Part shown: piece after piece, positions 1-8,527 of the stretch
Position numbering within the stretch: the stretch's first letter is position 1
How the letters are laid out: every line of letters begins with the position of its first letter
Assembly (NCBI GenBank): GCA_958295785.1
Contig: OY282377.1
Coordinates: 4,962,896 to 5,026,895 of the forward strand
Source of the DNA: an uncultured Latescibacterota bacterium
Lineage (GTDB): Bacteria > Latescibacterota > UBA2968
Direction: 5' to 3'
Length of the DNA: 64,000 nt
Notes under the pieces: model-generated
The model's database searches: none
What the model saw: the letters and a program-made list of their open reading frames with translations, nothing else
Told to the model about the DNA's origin: nothing
Position numbers and translations under genes: made by a program

Positions 1-895
1 GCACATTTTGCCGGCCATCGCCGCAACCGCCATCGCCGGCAGATCGCACCTGGGGTTGTCCAGACATTTGCGTGCCCTTGTAAGCGTAAGGGTCTTCGCC
101 TGCGACCATGACGATTTCGCGGCAATCAGCCGTTGCCATGCGCTCGCCGGGTTTGAGGTTGTGCCAGGGCAGAAGGGATTCCGCGCTCATGTAGTGGTTG
201 ACGAGCACGCGGCGAAAACCCGATTTGGCGCGGTTGGGCAACGAGCGGTGGAGCAAGTAGCCGTGAAAGAGGACGAGCGCGCCGGTTTTGACTTCCACGG
301 GTATGGCGTCGTCATCTGTATAGGGAAAACGGAAGGTTTCGTGGGCGCAATCAAAACGGGGGTCGTGTTGCACGCGCTGCGGCCACAAAATCCCGCGCTT
401 GTGCGAGCCGGGAATGACCCACAAACAGCCGTTTTCCGGGGTGGCATCATCTAGGGCAAACCAGCCGCCGGTGAGCGAGCGGTCGCGGGTGGGAATGTAG
501 ATTTCATCTTGGTGCCACGCTTGCCCGGGCTTGCCGTTGCTTTTGATAAAGAGCATGGATTGCATGCATTTGACATTGGGGCCAATGACGCGGGTGAGGG
601 CCTCGACGAGCACGGGATGGGAGAGCGCGTCGTACATCATGGGCGAAATTCTGTGTACGTGGTGGATGCACAGAATGCGGTTGAGCACTTCGCCATCGGT
701 ATCGCCAGGGGAAAAATCGGGCAACTGACTCACGGCACCGCGCTCGCCCCGACACAAGGCCGCGGTTTCAGCGCGCAGGGTTTTAACTTCTTTTTGGGTG
801 AGGGCATCGGGGATTGCGAGATAGCCATTTTCGCGGTAAAAAGCCACGTCGTCTTCTGTTATGCGAGCAGTGGATTTTTTGAGAACGCTTGCCAT
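1..895 (-). CDS. Phytanoyl-CoA dioxygenase (PhyH) family protein, partial
   Basis: This is a non-heme Fe(II)/2-oxoglutarate-dependent dioxygenase of the PhyH family, open to the left edge so its C-terminus is missing (about 298 residues visible). The facial triad is visible as H128-x-D130 in WHQDE and the distal H216, with R228/R229 as the likely 2-oxoglutarate-binding arginine. The start ATG at 895 has an AGGAG Shine-Dalgarno about 6 nt upstream. The substrate is unknown; in related genomes such proteins are numerous and sit beside sugar oxidoreductases, but this copy has no close co-directional partner in view. The family call is firm, the function open. Confidence 0.85.
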   Translation of the reverse strand, partial: MASVLKKSTARITEDDVAFYRENGYLAIPDALTQKEVKTLRAETAALCRGERGAVSQLPDFSPGDTDGEVLNRILCIHHVHRISPMMYDALSHPVLVEALTRVIGPNVKCMQSMLFIKSNGKPGQAWHQDEIYIPTRDRSLTGGWFALDDATPENGCLWVIPGSHKRGILWPQRVQHDPRFDCAHETFRFPYTDDDAIPVEVKTGALVLFHGYLLHRSLPNRAKSGFRRVLVNHYMSAESLLPWHNLKPGERMATADCREIVMVAGEDPYAYKGTQMSGQPQVRSAGDGGCGDGRQNV

Positions 896-1256
896 TGCAG
901 ACTCCTGAAAGATGAAGTGGGTAGCACGGTTGCACAATAATCGCTCAGGAGGGCGTTGGGGTCAAGGGAAATAGCGATGAGCGGTTAGCATATCGCATCA
1001 CATTAGGACAACAGCTATTCAATTTGGTATTAGACGAGGACAGGCACGGGAGCCTGTCCCTACGATACGCTGTGATAGATGCGGGCAGGACCGAGCAACC
1101 CATCGATCCGGTGCGCGGCCTGTCCCTACGATACGCTATGATAGATAGGGGCTGATCGTTGCTGGCTGAGCGTCAACCATTGGATGGGGAACTGGAGTTG
1201 GCATGTGGGGTTGCGTTGTAGGCGACGCCTGTGCGTCTGGAAAGCGCGTTTTTGAG
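896..1256. repeat. Gene-free stretch with dispersed repeats
   Basis: No convincing gene lies here. Positions 1052-1080 and 1118-1146 are near-identical 29-bp direct repeats (one mismatch) beginning GCCTGTCCCTACGATACGC, part of the short family with a CCCCTACG core that recurs through the window. Around 960-1035 the sequence resembles the linker part of the A-B repeat unit at 20045-20110: both share a GTCAAGGG start, an ATATCGCATCACAT core and a CAATTT end. Confidence 0.6.
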
Positions 1257-1937
1257 TTATCGCTTCAAGTTGCCCTGCATTTGGACGACCGCATACCAAT
1301 CCCGGCCAAAATCCCGAATCTCGTACAATCCGGCAAATCCGCTTGCGATCAGCGCGTCTTCCACATCGCGTTTGGCGTATAACCACAGCGGGCACCCGCG
1401 CAGGCGGTATCGGACGCGGCGTTGCCGGGCGAGAAAACCCTTCGACTTTGGAAAACTCGCGTAAAACGCGCCCGTCACTTCTGCGGTCAATTTCTTCAAA
1501 ACCGGGACGGGGTCTTCCACATAATCGAAAAATCCCATCAAACACGCCGCGTCAAATGTCCTGTCAAAACGCACGGCCAGGTAATCGCCCAAAACGAGTT
1601 CCACGCGCGAGGCCACATGGAGCGATGCGATGCTGTCCCGCGCAATCTCGAGCATCCCCGCTGCAATATCGATCCCCACGACCTCTTTTTTCTGCTGTGC
1701 AAACGCGACCGCGTAGCGACCCGAGCCACATCCGACGTCCAAGACCGAACGAATCGCCGGGTCTTGCGTTTGCCGCAGGGTTTCCTCAAAGCGGCGCACC
1801 ATCACCTGCCGAAACGCGCGGTCGATCCATCTGCCGAGCGCGTGCCTGCGCTTTGTATGCCCGTAGATCGCGTCGAAATTTGCGGCATACGCGTCGAAAA
1901 ATCGCCCGACTGCCCGCGTGGATTCTCGCGCTTTCAT
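1257..1937 (-). CDS. Class I SAM-dependent methyltransferase
   Basis: A 226-residue protein with a Rossmann-type SAM-binding motif VLDVGCGSGRYA (residues 65-76), an acidic motif II (GIDIAAGMLEIAR) and LMGFFDYVEDP downstream, typical of small-molecule or sugar methyltransferases. The start ATG at 1937 overlaps the TGA stop of the upstream glycosyltransferase in an ATGA arrangement, so the two are translationally coupled. The acceptor is probably a sugar or lipid intermediate of the same glycan cluster; that is inferred from context only. Confidence 0.8.
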   Translation of the reverse strand: MKARESTRAVGRFFDAYAANFDAIYGHTKRRHALGRWIDRAFRQVMVRRFEETLRQTQDPAIRSVLDVGCGSGRYAVAFAQQKKEVVGIDIAAGMLEIARDSIASLHVASRVELVLGDYLAVRFDRTFDAACLMGFFDYVEDPVPVLKKLTAEVTGAFYASFPKSKGFLARQRRVRYRLRGCPLWLYAKRDVEDALIASGFAGLYEIRDFGRDWYAVVQMQGNLKR

Positions 1938-3100
1938 CTCTCGATCCCCTCTCGATAAATGGCGTCCAATTCCCGCACCATCGCGCGGTGATCCCATCGT
2001 GCGATGGCGTGCTCGTATGCGCGTTTTCCAAATGCGCGGCCCATCTCGGCATCGCGGAGCACCCTTTCCAAACGCGCGGTCATGCCCGCAATATCGCCTT
2101 GGGGCAGGACAAAACCCGACTGCCCATCTGAGACGATTTCCCTGATGCCTTCCACCTCAAACGACACGGTGGGCAAGCGCGCCAATGACGCTTCCACCGC
2201 GACGCCGGGCAAGCCTTCGCGCAAAGAGGACAGGACGTGGACAGACGCTATCGCATAGGCCGGCGCGACATCGCGCAAAAAGCCCGCAAAAATGACCCGA
2301 TCCGCAACGCCCAACTTCTGACAAAGCCGCTCGCACGCGGCGCGCTCATCGCCTTCGCCCACCAACAGCAAGCGGGCATGGGCGTTTCGCAATTTGGCAA
2401 ATGCCGCAATGGCGTTGCGTTGCGCTTTGGCCGGCGAAAAGCGGCCAATATTGACCAGCACGGGCGCGTGTTGGGGAATGCCCATCTCGCGCCGAAATGC
2501 GTCTTTTTGCACCTTTTGCAAACGCCGTTCAAAATCCACCACGTCGATGCCGCTGTACACGACCCGTTGCGGAATGCCGCGCCCGATTTTTTTTTGGCGA
2601 TAATGCCGAAGCGCGTCTCGCCCCACCGCGATGATCAAATCGCAAGCCCATATCGTCGTTTTTTCCACCGCGATGTAGAACTGCCGTTGCAGGCGTGTGC
2701 CCGGTTCGTTAAATACCACGCCGTGAAGCCCGTAGATGACCCGCTTGCAGCCGGCCCATCGCGCGGCCAAGCGGCCCAACACGCTCGCTTTGCTTTCGTG
2801 CGTGTGAACCAAGTCGAATCGCTCGCGGCGAATCAAGCGGACAAACCACAGCAATGTGTGCAAATCGCGCCACGGGCGGATTTCCCGATCCAAATGCGGG
2901 CATATATGTGCGGAAACCCCCGGCAATTTGAGGAGATCGTCTCGCTCAATTTGCCGCCCCACCGCGATGTGAATCTCGTAATCCTTCCGCAGGCCCTTCA
3001 TCGAAAGATACACATTGCGATCCGCGCCGCCGCCGGGCGCGAGCCACGTCATGGTATGGAGTATTTTGGGTCGTCGATTCATAACCAATGGTTTGGACAT
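1934..3100 (-). CDS. Glycosyltransferase family 4 protein
   Basis: A GT-B fold, GT4-type glycosyltransferase of 388 residues. The N-terminal domain carries THESKASVLGRLAA and GLHGVV. The C-terminal nucleotide-sugar domain carries NIGRFSPAKAQ, LVGEGDER and the E-x7-E type stretch REGLPGVAVEAS, followed by GIREIVSDGQSGFVLP. The frame is open to a GTG at 3286 that overlaps the epimerase stop, but the extra 62 residues look unlike the family, so ATG 3100 is preferred (ATG 3080 also fits). It probably adds a sugar to a lipid-linked or surface glycan, acting with the neighbouring epimerase and methyltransferase. Confidence 0.8.
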   Translation of the reverse strand: MSKPLVMNRRPKILHTMTWLAPGGGADRNVYLSMKGLRKDYEIHIAVGRQIERDDLLKLPGVSAHICPHLDREIRPWRDLHTLLWFVRLIRRERFDLVHTHESKASVLGRLAARWAGCKRVIYGLHGVVFNEPGTRLQRQFYIAVEKTTIWACDLIIAVGRDALRHYRQKKIGRGIPQRVVYSGIDVVDFERRLQKVQKDAFRREMGIPQHAPVLVNIGRFSPAKAQRNAIAAFAKLRNAHARLLLVGEGDERAACERLCQKLGVADRVIFAGFLRDVAPAYAIASVHVLSSLREGLPGVAVEASLARLPTVSFEVEGIREIVSDGQSGFVLPQGDIAGMTARLERVLRDAEMGRAFGKRAYEHAIARWDHRAMVRELDAIYREGIER

Positions 3101-3282
3101 TTCTCGCTGATTTGCCACAAGGGGGGTACAACTGGCGATAGCCAGTTTCAAAGGCACAGAATCACAAAAGGGTAAATTGAGCGTTTTGCCGCGTACTGTG
3201 AACTGTAAAAACAAAAACAGGCGTTTACACGGCCCAATGGGCAACGCAAACGCCGGTTGTCGAGAAAAAAATAAAGCGGGCA

Positions 3283-4257
3283 TCACGCTTCGTAGTATTC
3301 GATGATGCGCCGCAATGTGCTGTCCAAACTGATTTTGGGATCGTAGCCCGTGATGCTTTTGATTTTGGTCAAATCGGGAATGCGATAGTTGAGGTCTTCG
3401 TAGGACCCCTTTGCAAATGCTTTGTCATAAGGCACAAATTCAATGGGCGAATCGCTTTCCGTCAATTTTTTTATTTTTTCTGCGAGGCCCTTAATGCAAA
3501 TCTCATTGGTCTCGTGATTCCCGCCCAAGTTGAAAATTTCGCCCGGTGCGTGGTCGTGTTCCATCAATGCTGTCAGCCCATCTAAGGCATCTTCGATATC
3601 GGTAAAGCACCGCCGTTGCTCGCCGTCATTATAGACCGTAATTGGATGCCCCAACAATGCCTGCTTGATAAACCGCGGCACCACCATCCCGTATTCCGCG
3701 CTTTGCCGGGGGCCAATCACATTGAAAAAGCGCACCATAATCACGGGCAACTTTTTTTCCCGCCAATAGGCCAATCCGAGCATTTCGCCGACCGCTTTGG
3801 ACGTGGAATAAATCCACCGCGTCACCGTGGTTGGGCCCAACAAGCGATCGTCGTCTTCGCTGAAGGTCGCCGAACCGTTTTTCTTTCCCGCAACCTCTGA
3901 GGTCGAGGCCAAAAGCACCCGTTTCTTTTTTTTGTTCGCCAATTCCAACAGGAGTTCGGTGCCTCGGATATTCGTGGTCAAGGACTGCAAGGGATTGTTG
4001 ATCACGTAATTGACACCCACAGAAGCCGCCAGATGATAAATGACATCACTCCAATCGACCAAGGGCCTGAGCGTTTCCGGATCGAGCACTGTGCCCACTT
4101 TCATGTGAAACCGCGGATTGTTTTCGAGGTGTCGCACATTGTCCAAATCTCCGGTTGAAAGATCGTCTAAAACATAAACTTCGTGATTCTGTTTCAACAG
4201 TCGTTCGGCCAGATGAGAGCCAATAAAACCCGCACCGCCCGTAACCAAAAACCTCAT
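3283..4257 (-). CDS. NAD-dependent nucleotide-sugar epimerase/dehydratase (SDR)
   Basis: An extended short-chain dehydrogenase of 324 residues acting on nucleotide sugars. It has the NAD-binding GGAGFIGSH motif (residues 7-15) and the catalytic S/T at 118-119 with Y150-x3-K154 in WIYSTSKAVGE. VRFFNVIGPRQ and RCFTDIEDALDGL resemble UDP-glucuronate decarboxylase and UDP-glucose 4-epimerase relatives. It would supply an activated sugar for the two adjacent GT4 enzymes. The exact reaction (decarboxylase, 4-epimerase or dehydratase) cannot be decided from sequence alone. Confidence 0.85.
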   Translation of the reverse strand: MRFLVTGGAGFIGSHLAERLLKQNHEVYVLDDLSTGDLDNVRHLENNPRFHMKVGTVLDPETLRPLVDWSDVIYHLAASVGVNYVINNPLQSLTTNIRGTELLLELANKKKKRVLLASTSEVAGKKNGSATFSEDDDRLLGPTTVTRWIYSTSKAVGEMLGLAYWREKKLPVIMVRFFNVIGPRQSAEYGMVVPRFIKQALLGHPITVYNDGEQRRCFTDIEDALDGLTALMEHDHAPGEIFNLGGNHETNEICIKGLAEKIKKLTESDSPIEFVPYDKAFAKGSYEDLNYRIPDLTKIKSITGYDPKISLDSTLRRIIEYYEA

Positions 4258-4418
4258 GTAGTCATTCCTTTCTCATTGCTGTTGTCCCGGCAAATACAAT
4301 CCTTTTTTTTTGCCATGCGAGACATACTGCCCCGCCAAAACACCTAAATATAAGGTCTCGAATGATTAAAGGCAATGAGAAATCCGAAACGACAGGATCC
4401 ACCACTCTGAAGACGGGT

Positions 4419-5258
4419 TCACCTGCCCTCGTCCACCTTTCGGATTCTCGCTGCAATTTCGCCCAGGGTCCCAAAAGAGAAATCGGTCAACAATCGGCGC
4501 AATCGGGGTTCTGTGGCTTTCAAATTGGCGTAGTGTGTCAACCGCGCTTTCCAATAAAATGCGATCCTTGGATGATCGGGATCGAGTTCCCACGGGTGGA
4601 GATAAAAGACCACGGCACGTCCGCGTTTGCCCACGGCCCTCATATTTGCACGGCTGAAAAAATAGGGAAACAGCCGAAAATACGCGCCGCCAGTGACGGG
4701 CAATCGCATGCTTCCCACTTGGCGCACAGACATCGGAATTTCGCAAATTGACCCGGCAGGAGTCTGTACCATGCGCGGTGCCAACTCAAAATCGGGAATC
4801 CCATAACGCCAGTTCCGCACGGGGAAAATGCTCGAATCGCACTGAAACCCGAGTTCTGCCAAAATATCCAAAGCCCACAGGGAATGCCTCGTAATTGAAA
4901 AATAGGCGGCGCGATATGCGGTGACGCGCTGCCCTGTTGCATGGGCAATCGCATCACAAGCCCGCTGCGTTTCTGCGCGAAATCGGTCGGGCGTCATCTC
5001 ATAGACCAGATCGTGCGACCATCCGTGGCATCCCAATTCGTGGCCTTCGTCGGCGATGCGCTGGATCAAATTGGGATAAGTTTGTGCAACGGGTCCCAAA
5101 ATAAAAAACGTGCCCCGAACATCGAACTCGGCCATTGTATCGAGCAAGCGATGGCAACACCCCTCGAGGCGTTGCGCGTTGCGCGTTGATGCGCGATCTG
5201 AAATGGGGATGCCCTGGTACCAATCTTCGACATCCACTGTAAAAGCGTGGCGCGTCAT
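4419..5258 (-). CDS. Polysaccharide deacetylase (DUF3473-type)
   Basis: A 279-residue NodB-fold deacetylase with the metal-binding set near the N-terminus (FTVDVEDWY, D9/D12) and H78-x3-H82 in CHGWSH. RAAYFSITRHSLWAL and the C-terminal FYLHPWELD are typical of the XrtA/exosortase- and exopolysaccharide-associated DUF3473 group. It removes N-acetyl groups from a glycan or lipid-linked sugar. ATG 5258 overlaps the TGA of the upstream GT4 gene (ATGA), so the pair is coupled. Confidence 0.85.
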   Translation of the reverse strand: MTRHAFTVDVEDWYQGIPISDRASTRNAQRLEGCCHRLLDTMAEFDVRGTFFILGPVAQTYPNLIQRIADEGHELGCHGWSHDLVYEMTPDRFRAETQRACDAIAHATGQRVTAYRAAYFSITRHSLWALDILAELGFQCDSSIFPVRNWRYGIPDFELAPRMVQTPAGSICEIPMSVRQVGSMRLPVTGGAYFRLFPYFFSRANMRAVGKRGRAVVFYLHPWELDPDHPRIAFYWKARLTHYANLKATEPRLRRLLTDFSFGTLGEIAARIRKVDEGR

Positions 5259-6322
5259 GATCTGCCCTGTTTGAGAAGGCCGAGCAATTGTTCGCTGCTC
5301 TTTTCGAGCGCGTAATGCGCGACCACCCGTGCGCGACCCGCCATGCCCATGCGGTTGCATAGGGCCTTGTCGTCGATCAAGTTGCCCAAAAACGCGATCC
5401 ATTCGGCGTCTGTCTCGGCCAAAAAACCCGTTTCTCCGTGCGCGACTATTTCGCGGTTGATCTCGACCGGGCTCGCGACCACGGGCAAGCCCACGGCCAT
5501 GTATTGCAACAATTTGTACCCCCCTTTGCCCCTTGTGAATGGATCGTCGGGCAGCGGCATCAGGCCAATGTCAAATGTTTGCATAAGACCGACTTCGGTT
5601 TCCAGTGCCCAGCTCGTGCGCGTCACCGGCACTGCGTCAATATCAAAATCGCCCGCGCCGATCAAGTGCAATTCCAAATGGGGATAGCGCCGCGCAAGGA
5701 TGGTCAAGGGGCCGCGAATCAAATCCAAATACCGCGTTGTCGTCTGGCTGCCGATCCACCCCAACACGGCCTTTTTTTTTTGTGATTTCGCTGCCGGGAC
5801 ATAACGCGCGGTATCTATAGGCCCGGTAATTTGCGACACGGCTGGGCAAAAGCGAGTTGCAAACCCGGCGGTGTAGGCATTTTCGACAATGGCGTGGTGG
5901 GCACATTGCAACATCGCGGGTAGCCCGGATGCGCGCCGCCGGGTACGCAAGCGATTGATCCAACTCGCACCGGGATTTTCAAGCGTAAAAATGGCGTCGT
6001 CAAAGTCAAAAAAAATTTTATGCCTGTACCGCCGCAACAGGCGCGGTACGGGAAATGAAAACAGGGCTTTTTGAATGAGAATCGCATCGTAGCGAGACGC
6101 AGTCAAAACGCACACCCACCCCGTGTACAAGGCGCGAAAATAGGACCATACGTAATACAATAGGCGCGAAAAAATGCCGCTGAACGCGACTGTGGCATCG
6201 GGCGTTACCACGCGCACATCACACGCGATGCCTGCGCGGCGCAACAGGGGCAAATAATCAAAAACCCGCGTGCGACTGCTGGCGGCCAAAGGCCCGTACT
6301 GCGCGACAAATAAAACTTTCAT
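5255..6322 (-). CDS. Glycosyltransferase family 4 protein (second)
   Basis: A 355-residue GT-B glycosyltransferase starting MKVLFVAQYGP. Landmarks are a hydrophobic stretch after residue 50 (LLYYVWSYFRALYTGW), FFDFDDAIF, LGWIGSQTTTRYL at the start of the nucleotide-sugar domain, and FTRGKGGYKLLQYMAVGLPVV plus GETGFLA near the end. The open frame runs upstream to 6748 inside the neighbouring oxidoreductase, but the Met at 6322 is the natural start, 7 nt after that gene's stop. It probably transfers a sugar in envelope or exopolysaccharide synthesis with the coupled deacetylase. Confidence 0.8.
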   Translation of the reverse strand: MKVLFVAQYGPLAASSRTRVFDYLPLLRRAGIACDVRVVTPDATVAFSGIFSRLLYYVWSYFRALYTGWVCVLTASRYDAILIQKALFSFPVPRLLRRYRHKIFFDFDDAIFTLENPGASWINRLRTRRRASGLPAMLQCAHHAIVENAYTAGFATRFCPAVSQITGPIDTARYVPAAKSQKKKAVLGWIGSQTTTRYLDLIRGPLTILARRYPHLELHLIGAGDFDIDAVPVTRTSWALETEVGLMQTFDIGLMPLPDDPFTRGKGGYKLLQYMAVGLPVVASPVEINREIVAHGETGFLAETDAEWIAFLGNLIDDKALCNRMGMAGRARVVAHYALEKSSEQLLGLLKQGRS

Positions 6323-6329
6323 AAGCGCG

Positions 6330-7382
6330 TCAAATCCAGCCGTGTTGCGTGGCGACGGGCGAGCCAGAGGTCTGATTGAACCAGCCCGGCCCGCTTTCCA
6401 AAGCGACTTCTCGCCCGGTGATGGCAGATCGTTCGGCGGCGAATAGGATTTCCATGATGTGACGCGCCCATTCGCCGTGCGTGGGCGGTTCAATGTCCAG
6501 CGCGATGGCTTCGGCAAAGGCTTTCCACTCGTTGTGCATCTGCGCGGGGGGATCGTCAAAGGGAATGTCTTCCCACTGATTGCCTTTTCCAATTTTGACG
6601 TATTTTTCGCCGGATTCGCAAAAGCGCAATGTGCCGTTTGCACAGATAACCTGACATTCGTAATTGGGCGCGCCATCGGCAAATCCAACGGCGACAGCAA
6701 CGCCTGCCAGACCGTTTTTGTAGCGGATGAAGGCCGTGGCCGAATCATCGGCGGCTTGGTAGTGGGCGCGGGTTCCTATGGCGGCTGAGACGGATGCGGC
6801 CTGCGATGCCATCACCCATGTGAGGCGATCCACGACATGGACGCCGTTGGTCAACCACATCCCGCCGCCGTGGTAGCGGCTGCGGTACTGCGGGCGGCGA
6901 CCGGCATAGCCCCAGTTTTTGGACATGTAACACACGGCGGTGATGACCGGCCCCAGTTCGCCAGAGTCGAGGATTTCTTTTGCCTTGATGCTGGTGCCGT
7001 AGTAGTGTTGCGTCAGGCCGACCATCAACTTGACCTCGTTATCGGCTGCGGCGTTGATCATCTCGTCGCACTGTTTCAGGCTGATCGCCATGGGTTTTTC
7101 CACCAAGACGTGTTTGCCCGCGTTGCAAGCGTCTGTGGTGAGGCGATGGTGGAGTTGGTGGCCCAAGGTGATGGCGACCGCGTCGATCTCGGCGTCCTGC
7201 AAGAGATCGGCGTGGGAGGCATAACTTTTGGGAATGTCGTATCTGCCCATGTATTCGCGGCGTTTTTCCTCAATGAGGTCCGCAACTGCGACAATTTCGA
7301 CATTGTCCAGCGTTGAGATGGCGTCGCAATGCGCTCGGGCAATGCCGCCCAACCCGATAATTCCAACTTTTAGGGTGTCCAT
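6330..7382 (-). CDS. Gfo/Idh/MocA family oxidoreductase
   Basis: A 350-residue NAD(P)-dependent sugar or cyclitol dehydrogenase. The Rossmann motif is GIIGLGGIARAH (residues 7-18), the conserved E95-K96-P97 supplies the catalytic lysine, and G-x-H182-x2-D185 in TNGVHVVDRL supplies the second catalytic region. It is co-directional with the MDR dehydrogenase 70 bp upstream, suggesting a shared oxidation pathway for an unusual sugar. The substrate cannot be named. Confidence 0.85.
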   Translation of the reverse strand: MDTLKVGIIGLGGIARAHCDAISTLDNVEIVAVADLIEEKRREYMGRYDIPKSYASHADLLQDAEIDAVAITLGHQLHHRLTTDACNAGKHVLVEKPMAISLKQCDEMINAAADNEVKLMVGLTQHYYGTSIKAKEILDSGELGPVITAVCYMSKNWGYAGRRPQYRSRYHGGGMWLTNGVHVVDRLTWVMASQAASVSAAIGTRAHYQAADDSATAFIRYKNGLAGVAVAVGFADGAPNYECQVICANGTLRFCESGEKYVKIGKGNQWEDIPFDDPPAQMHNEWKAFAEAIALDIEPPTHGEWARHIMEILFAAERSAITGREVALESGPGWFNQTSGSPVATQHGWI

Positions 7383-7452
7383 TTTGATGCTCCTAAAGCG
7401 AATCAGCGATACACCGCCCGCGTTCTTCGCGGATCATCTCGCATCTCACCTC

Positions 7453-8448
7453 TCACCATCGAATAACCGCGCCAATGACGTTTTTGGCTTTGCCGGTGAG
7501 GATGTTTCGATAGAGCTTTGGCGCGTCTGAAGATGTAACTCGATGGGTGATGGTGTGTTGCCACGGAAGAACGCCGCTGCCCATGTTTTTGATAACAGCG
7601 CGGCGGCAGGGGGCTTCGCCATCGTTGCAGGGATAGTACATGGTGAGGCGTTTTCCGTGTGGCAGCAAAAAATTGTACGAGATGGGATGGCGGCCGTAGT
7701 TGCCCTGAAGAATGAAGGTGCCGAGGCGGCGGCAAAGTGCGACGGCCGGGTCGATACAGGCGGGGATGCCCGTGCATTCAAAGACCACGTCTGCGCCGTC
7801 GGGGGCGATGGCGAAGACCTCTTGGTTTGCATCCGAGCTTTGAATGAGATGATCTGCACCGAGTTTTTGCGCGATAGCGAGGCGATCTGCCGCCAAGTCT
7901 ATGGCGATGACCTCACAGCCCCGATGGCTGCATGCCGCGACTACGCCCAGGCCCACGAGGCCACAGCCATACACGACAACGCGGTCGCCCATTCGGGGGT
8001 TCGCCATATCCACGCCATTGAGGCCCACGGCGGGCATAACAAATAAACTGGCGGCGGCTTCGTCAATGCCGTCGGGCAGATGGGCGACAAAGGCGCGGGG
8101 GCCCTGTGTGTCCAAAACAGCGGCAGAAGCGTGCGCGCCCTGGCACGCAGAGACTTTTTGACCCGTGAGCGCGATGGCGCGGTTCCAGCGGTAATAGACG
8201 CGGTCGCCCACCGAGAAACCCCTGGCGTTTTTGCCCGCGTGTTCCACGATGCCGACGGCTTGATAGCCCGTACACAGGGGATAGGGACCGTAGTTGAGTT
8301 TTCGGGTGATGGCGGCAAATTCAGTGCCGATGCTGACGCCGGAATAGCGGGTTTGCACCAATAGTTGATCGGGCCCTGGGTCGGGAAGAACGACCTCTTC
8401 ACAGGCAAATCTGGGGCCTTTGTGGGTGATGAGTGCAGTGGCTTTCAC
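7453..8448 (-). CDS. Medium-chain alcohol dehydrogenase-like protein
   Basis: An MDR-family NAD(P)-dependent dehydrogenase of 331 residues with GYQAVGIVEHAG and the cofactor motif VVYGCGLVGLGVVAA. The frame is open to ATG 8466, but the in-frame GTG at 8448 has an AGGAG 7 nt upstream and gives the usual VKATAL start. The position where zinc-dependent members have a catalytic Cys reads SGVSIGTE, and the GHE motif is GYQ, so catalytic zinc binding is doubtful. It sits upstream of, and probably works with, the Gfo/Idh oxidoreductase. Confidence 0.8.
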   Translation of the reverse strand: MKATALITHKGPRFACEEVVLPDPGPDQLLVQTRYSGVSIGTEFAAITRKLNYGPYPLCTGYQAVGIVEHAGKNARGFSVGDRVYYRWNRAIALTGQKVSACQGAHASAAVLDTQGPRAFVAHLPDGIDEAAASLFVMPAVGLNGVDMANPRMGDRVVVYGCGLVGLGVVAACSHRGCEVIAIDLAADRLAIAQKLGADHLIQSSDANQEVFAIAPDGADVVFECTGIPACIDPAVALCRRLGTFILQGNYGRHPISYNFLLPHGKRLTMYYPCNDGEAPCRRAVIKNMGSGVLPWQHTITHRVTSSDAPKLYRNILTGKAKNVIGAVIRW

Positions 8449-8527
8449 AGTATGGCTCCTGTACATTTTGCAAATGGTGGTGTTTCAAATATATCTGCCT
8501 CTCTGTGGCCCCTGCGTGTTGCAAATC

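Noticed and set aside
8-940. Two plus-strand open frames at the left edge
   Set aside because: They are antisense to the PhyH gene 1-895, whose iron-ligand motifs and ribosome-binding site are clear.
3101-3286. N-terminal extension of the GT4 gene to a GTG overlapping the epimerase stop
   Set aside because: The GTGA overlap is tempting, but the 62 extra residues do not look like a GT4 N-terminus, which begins at RRPKILHTM.
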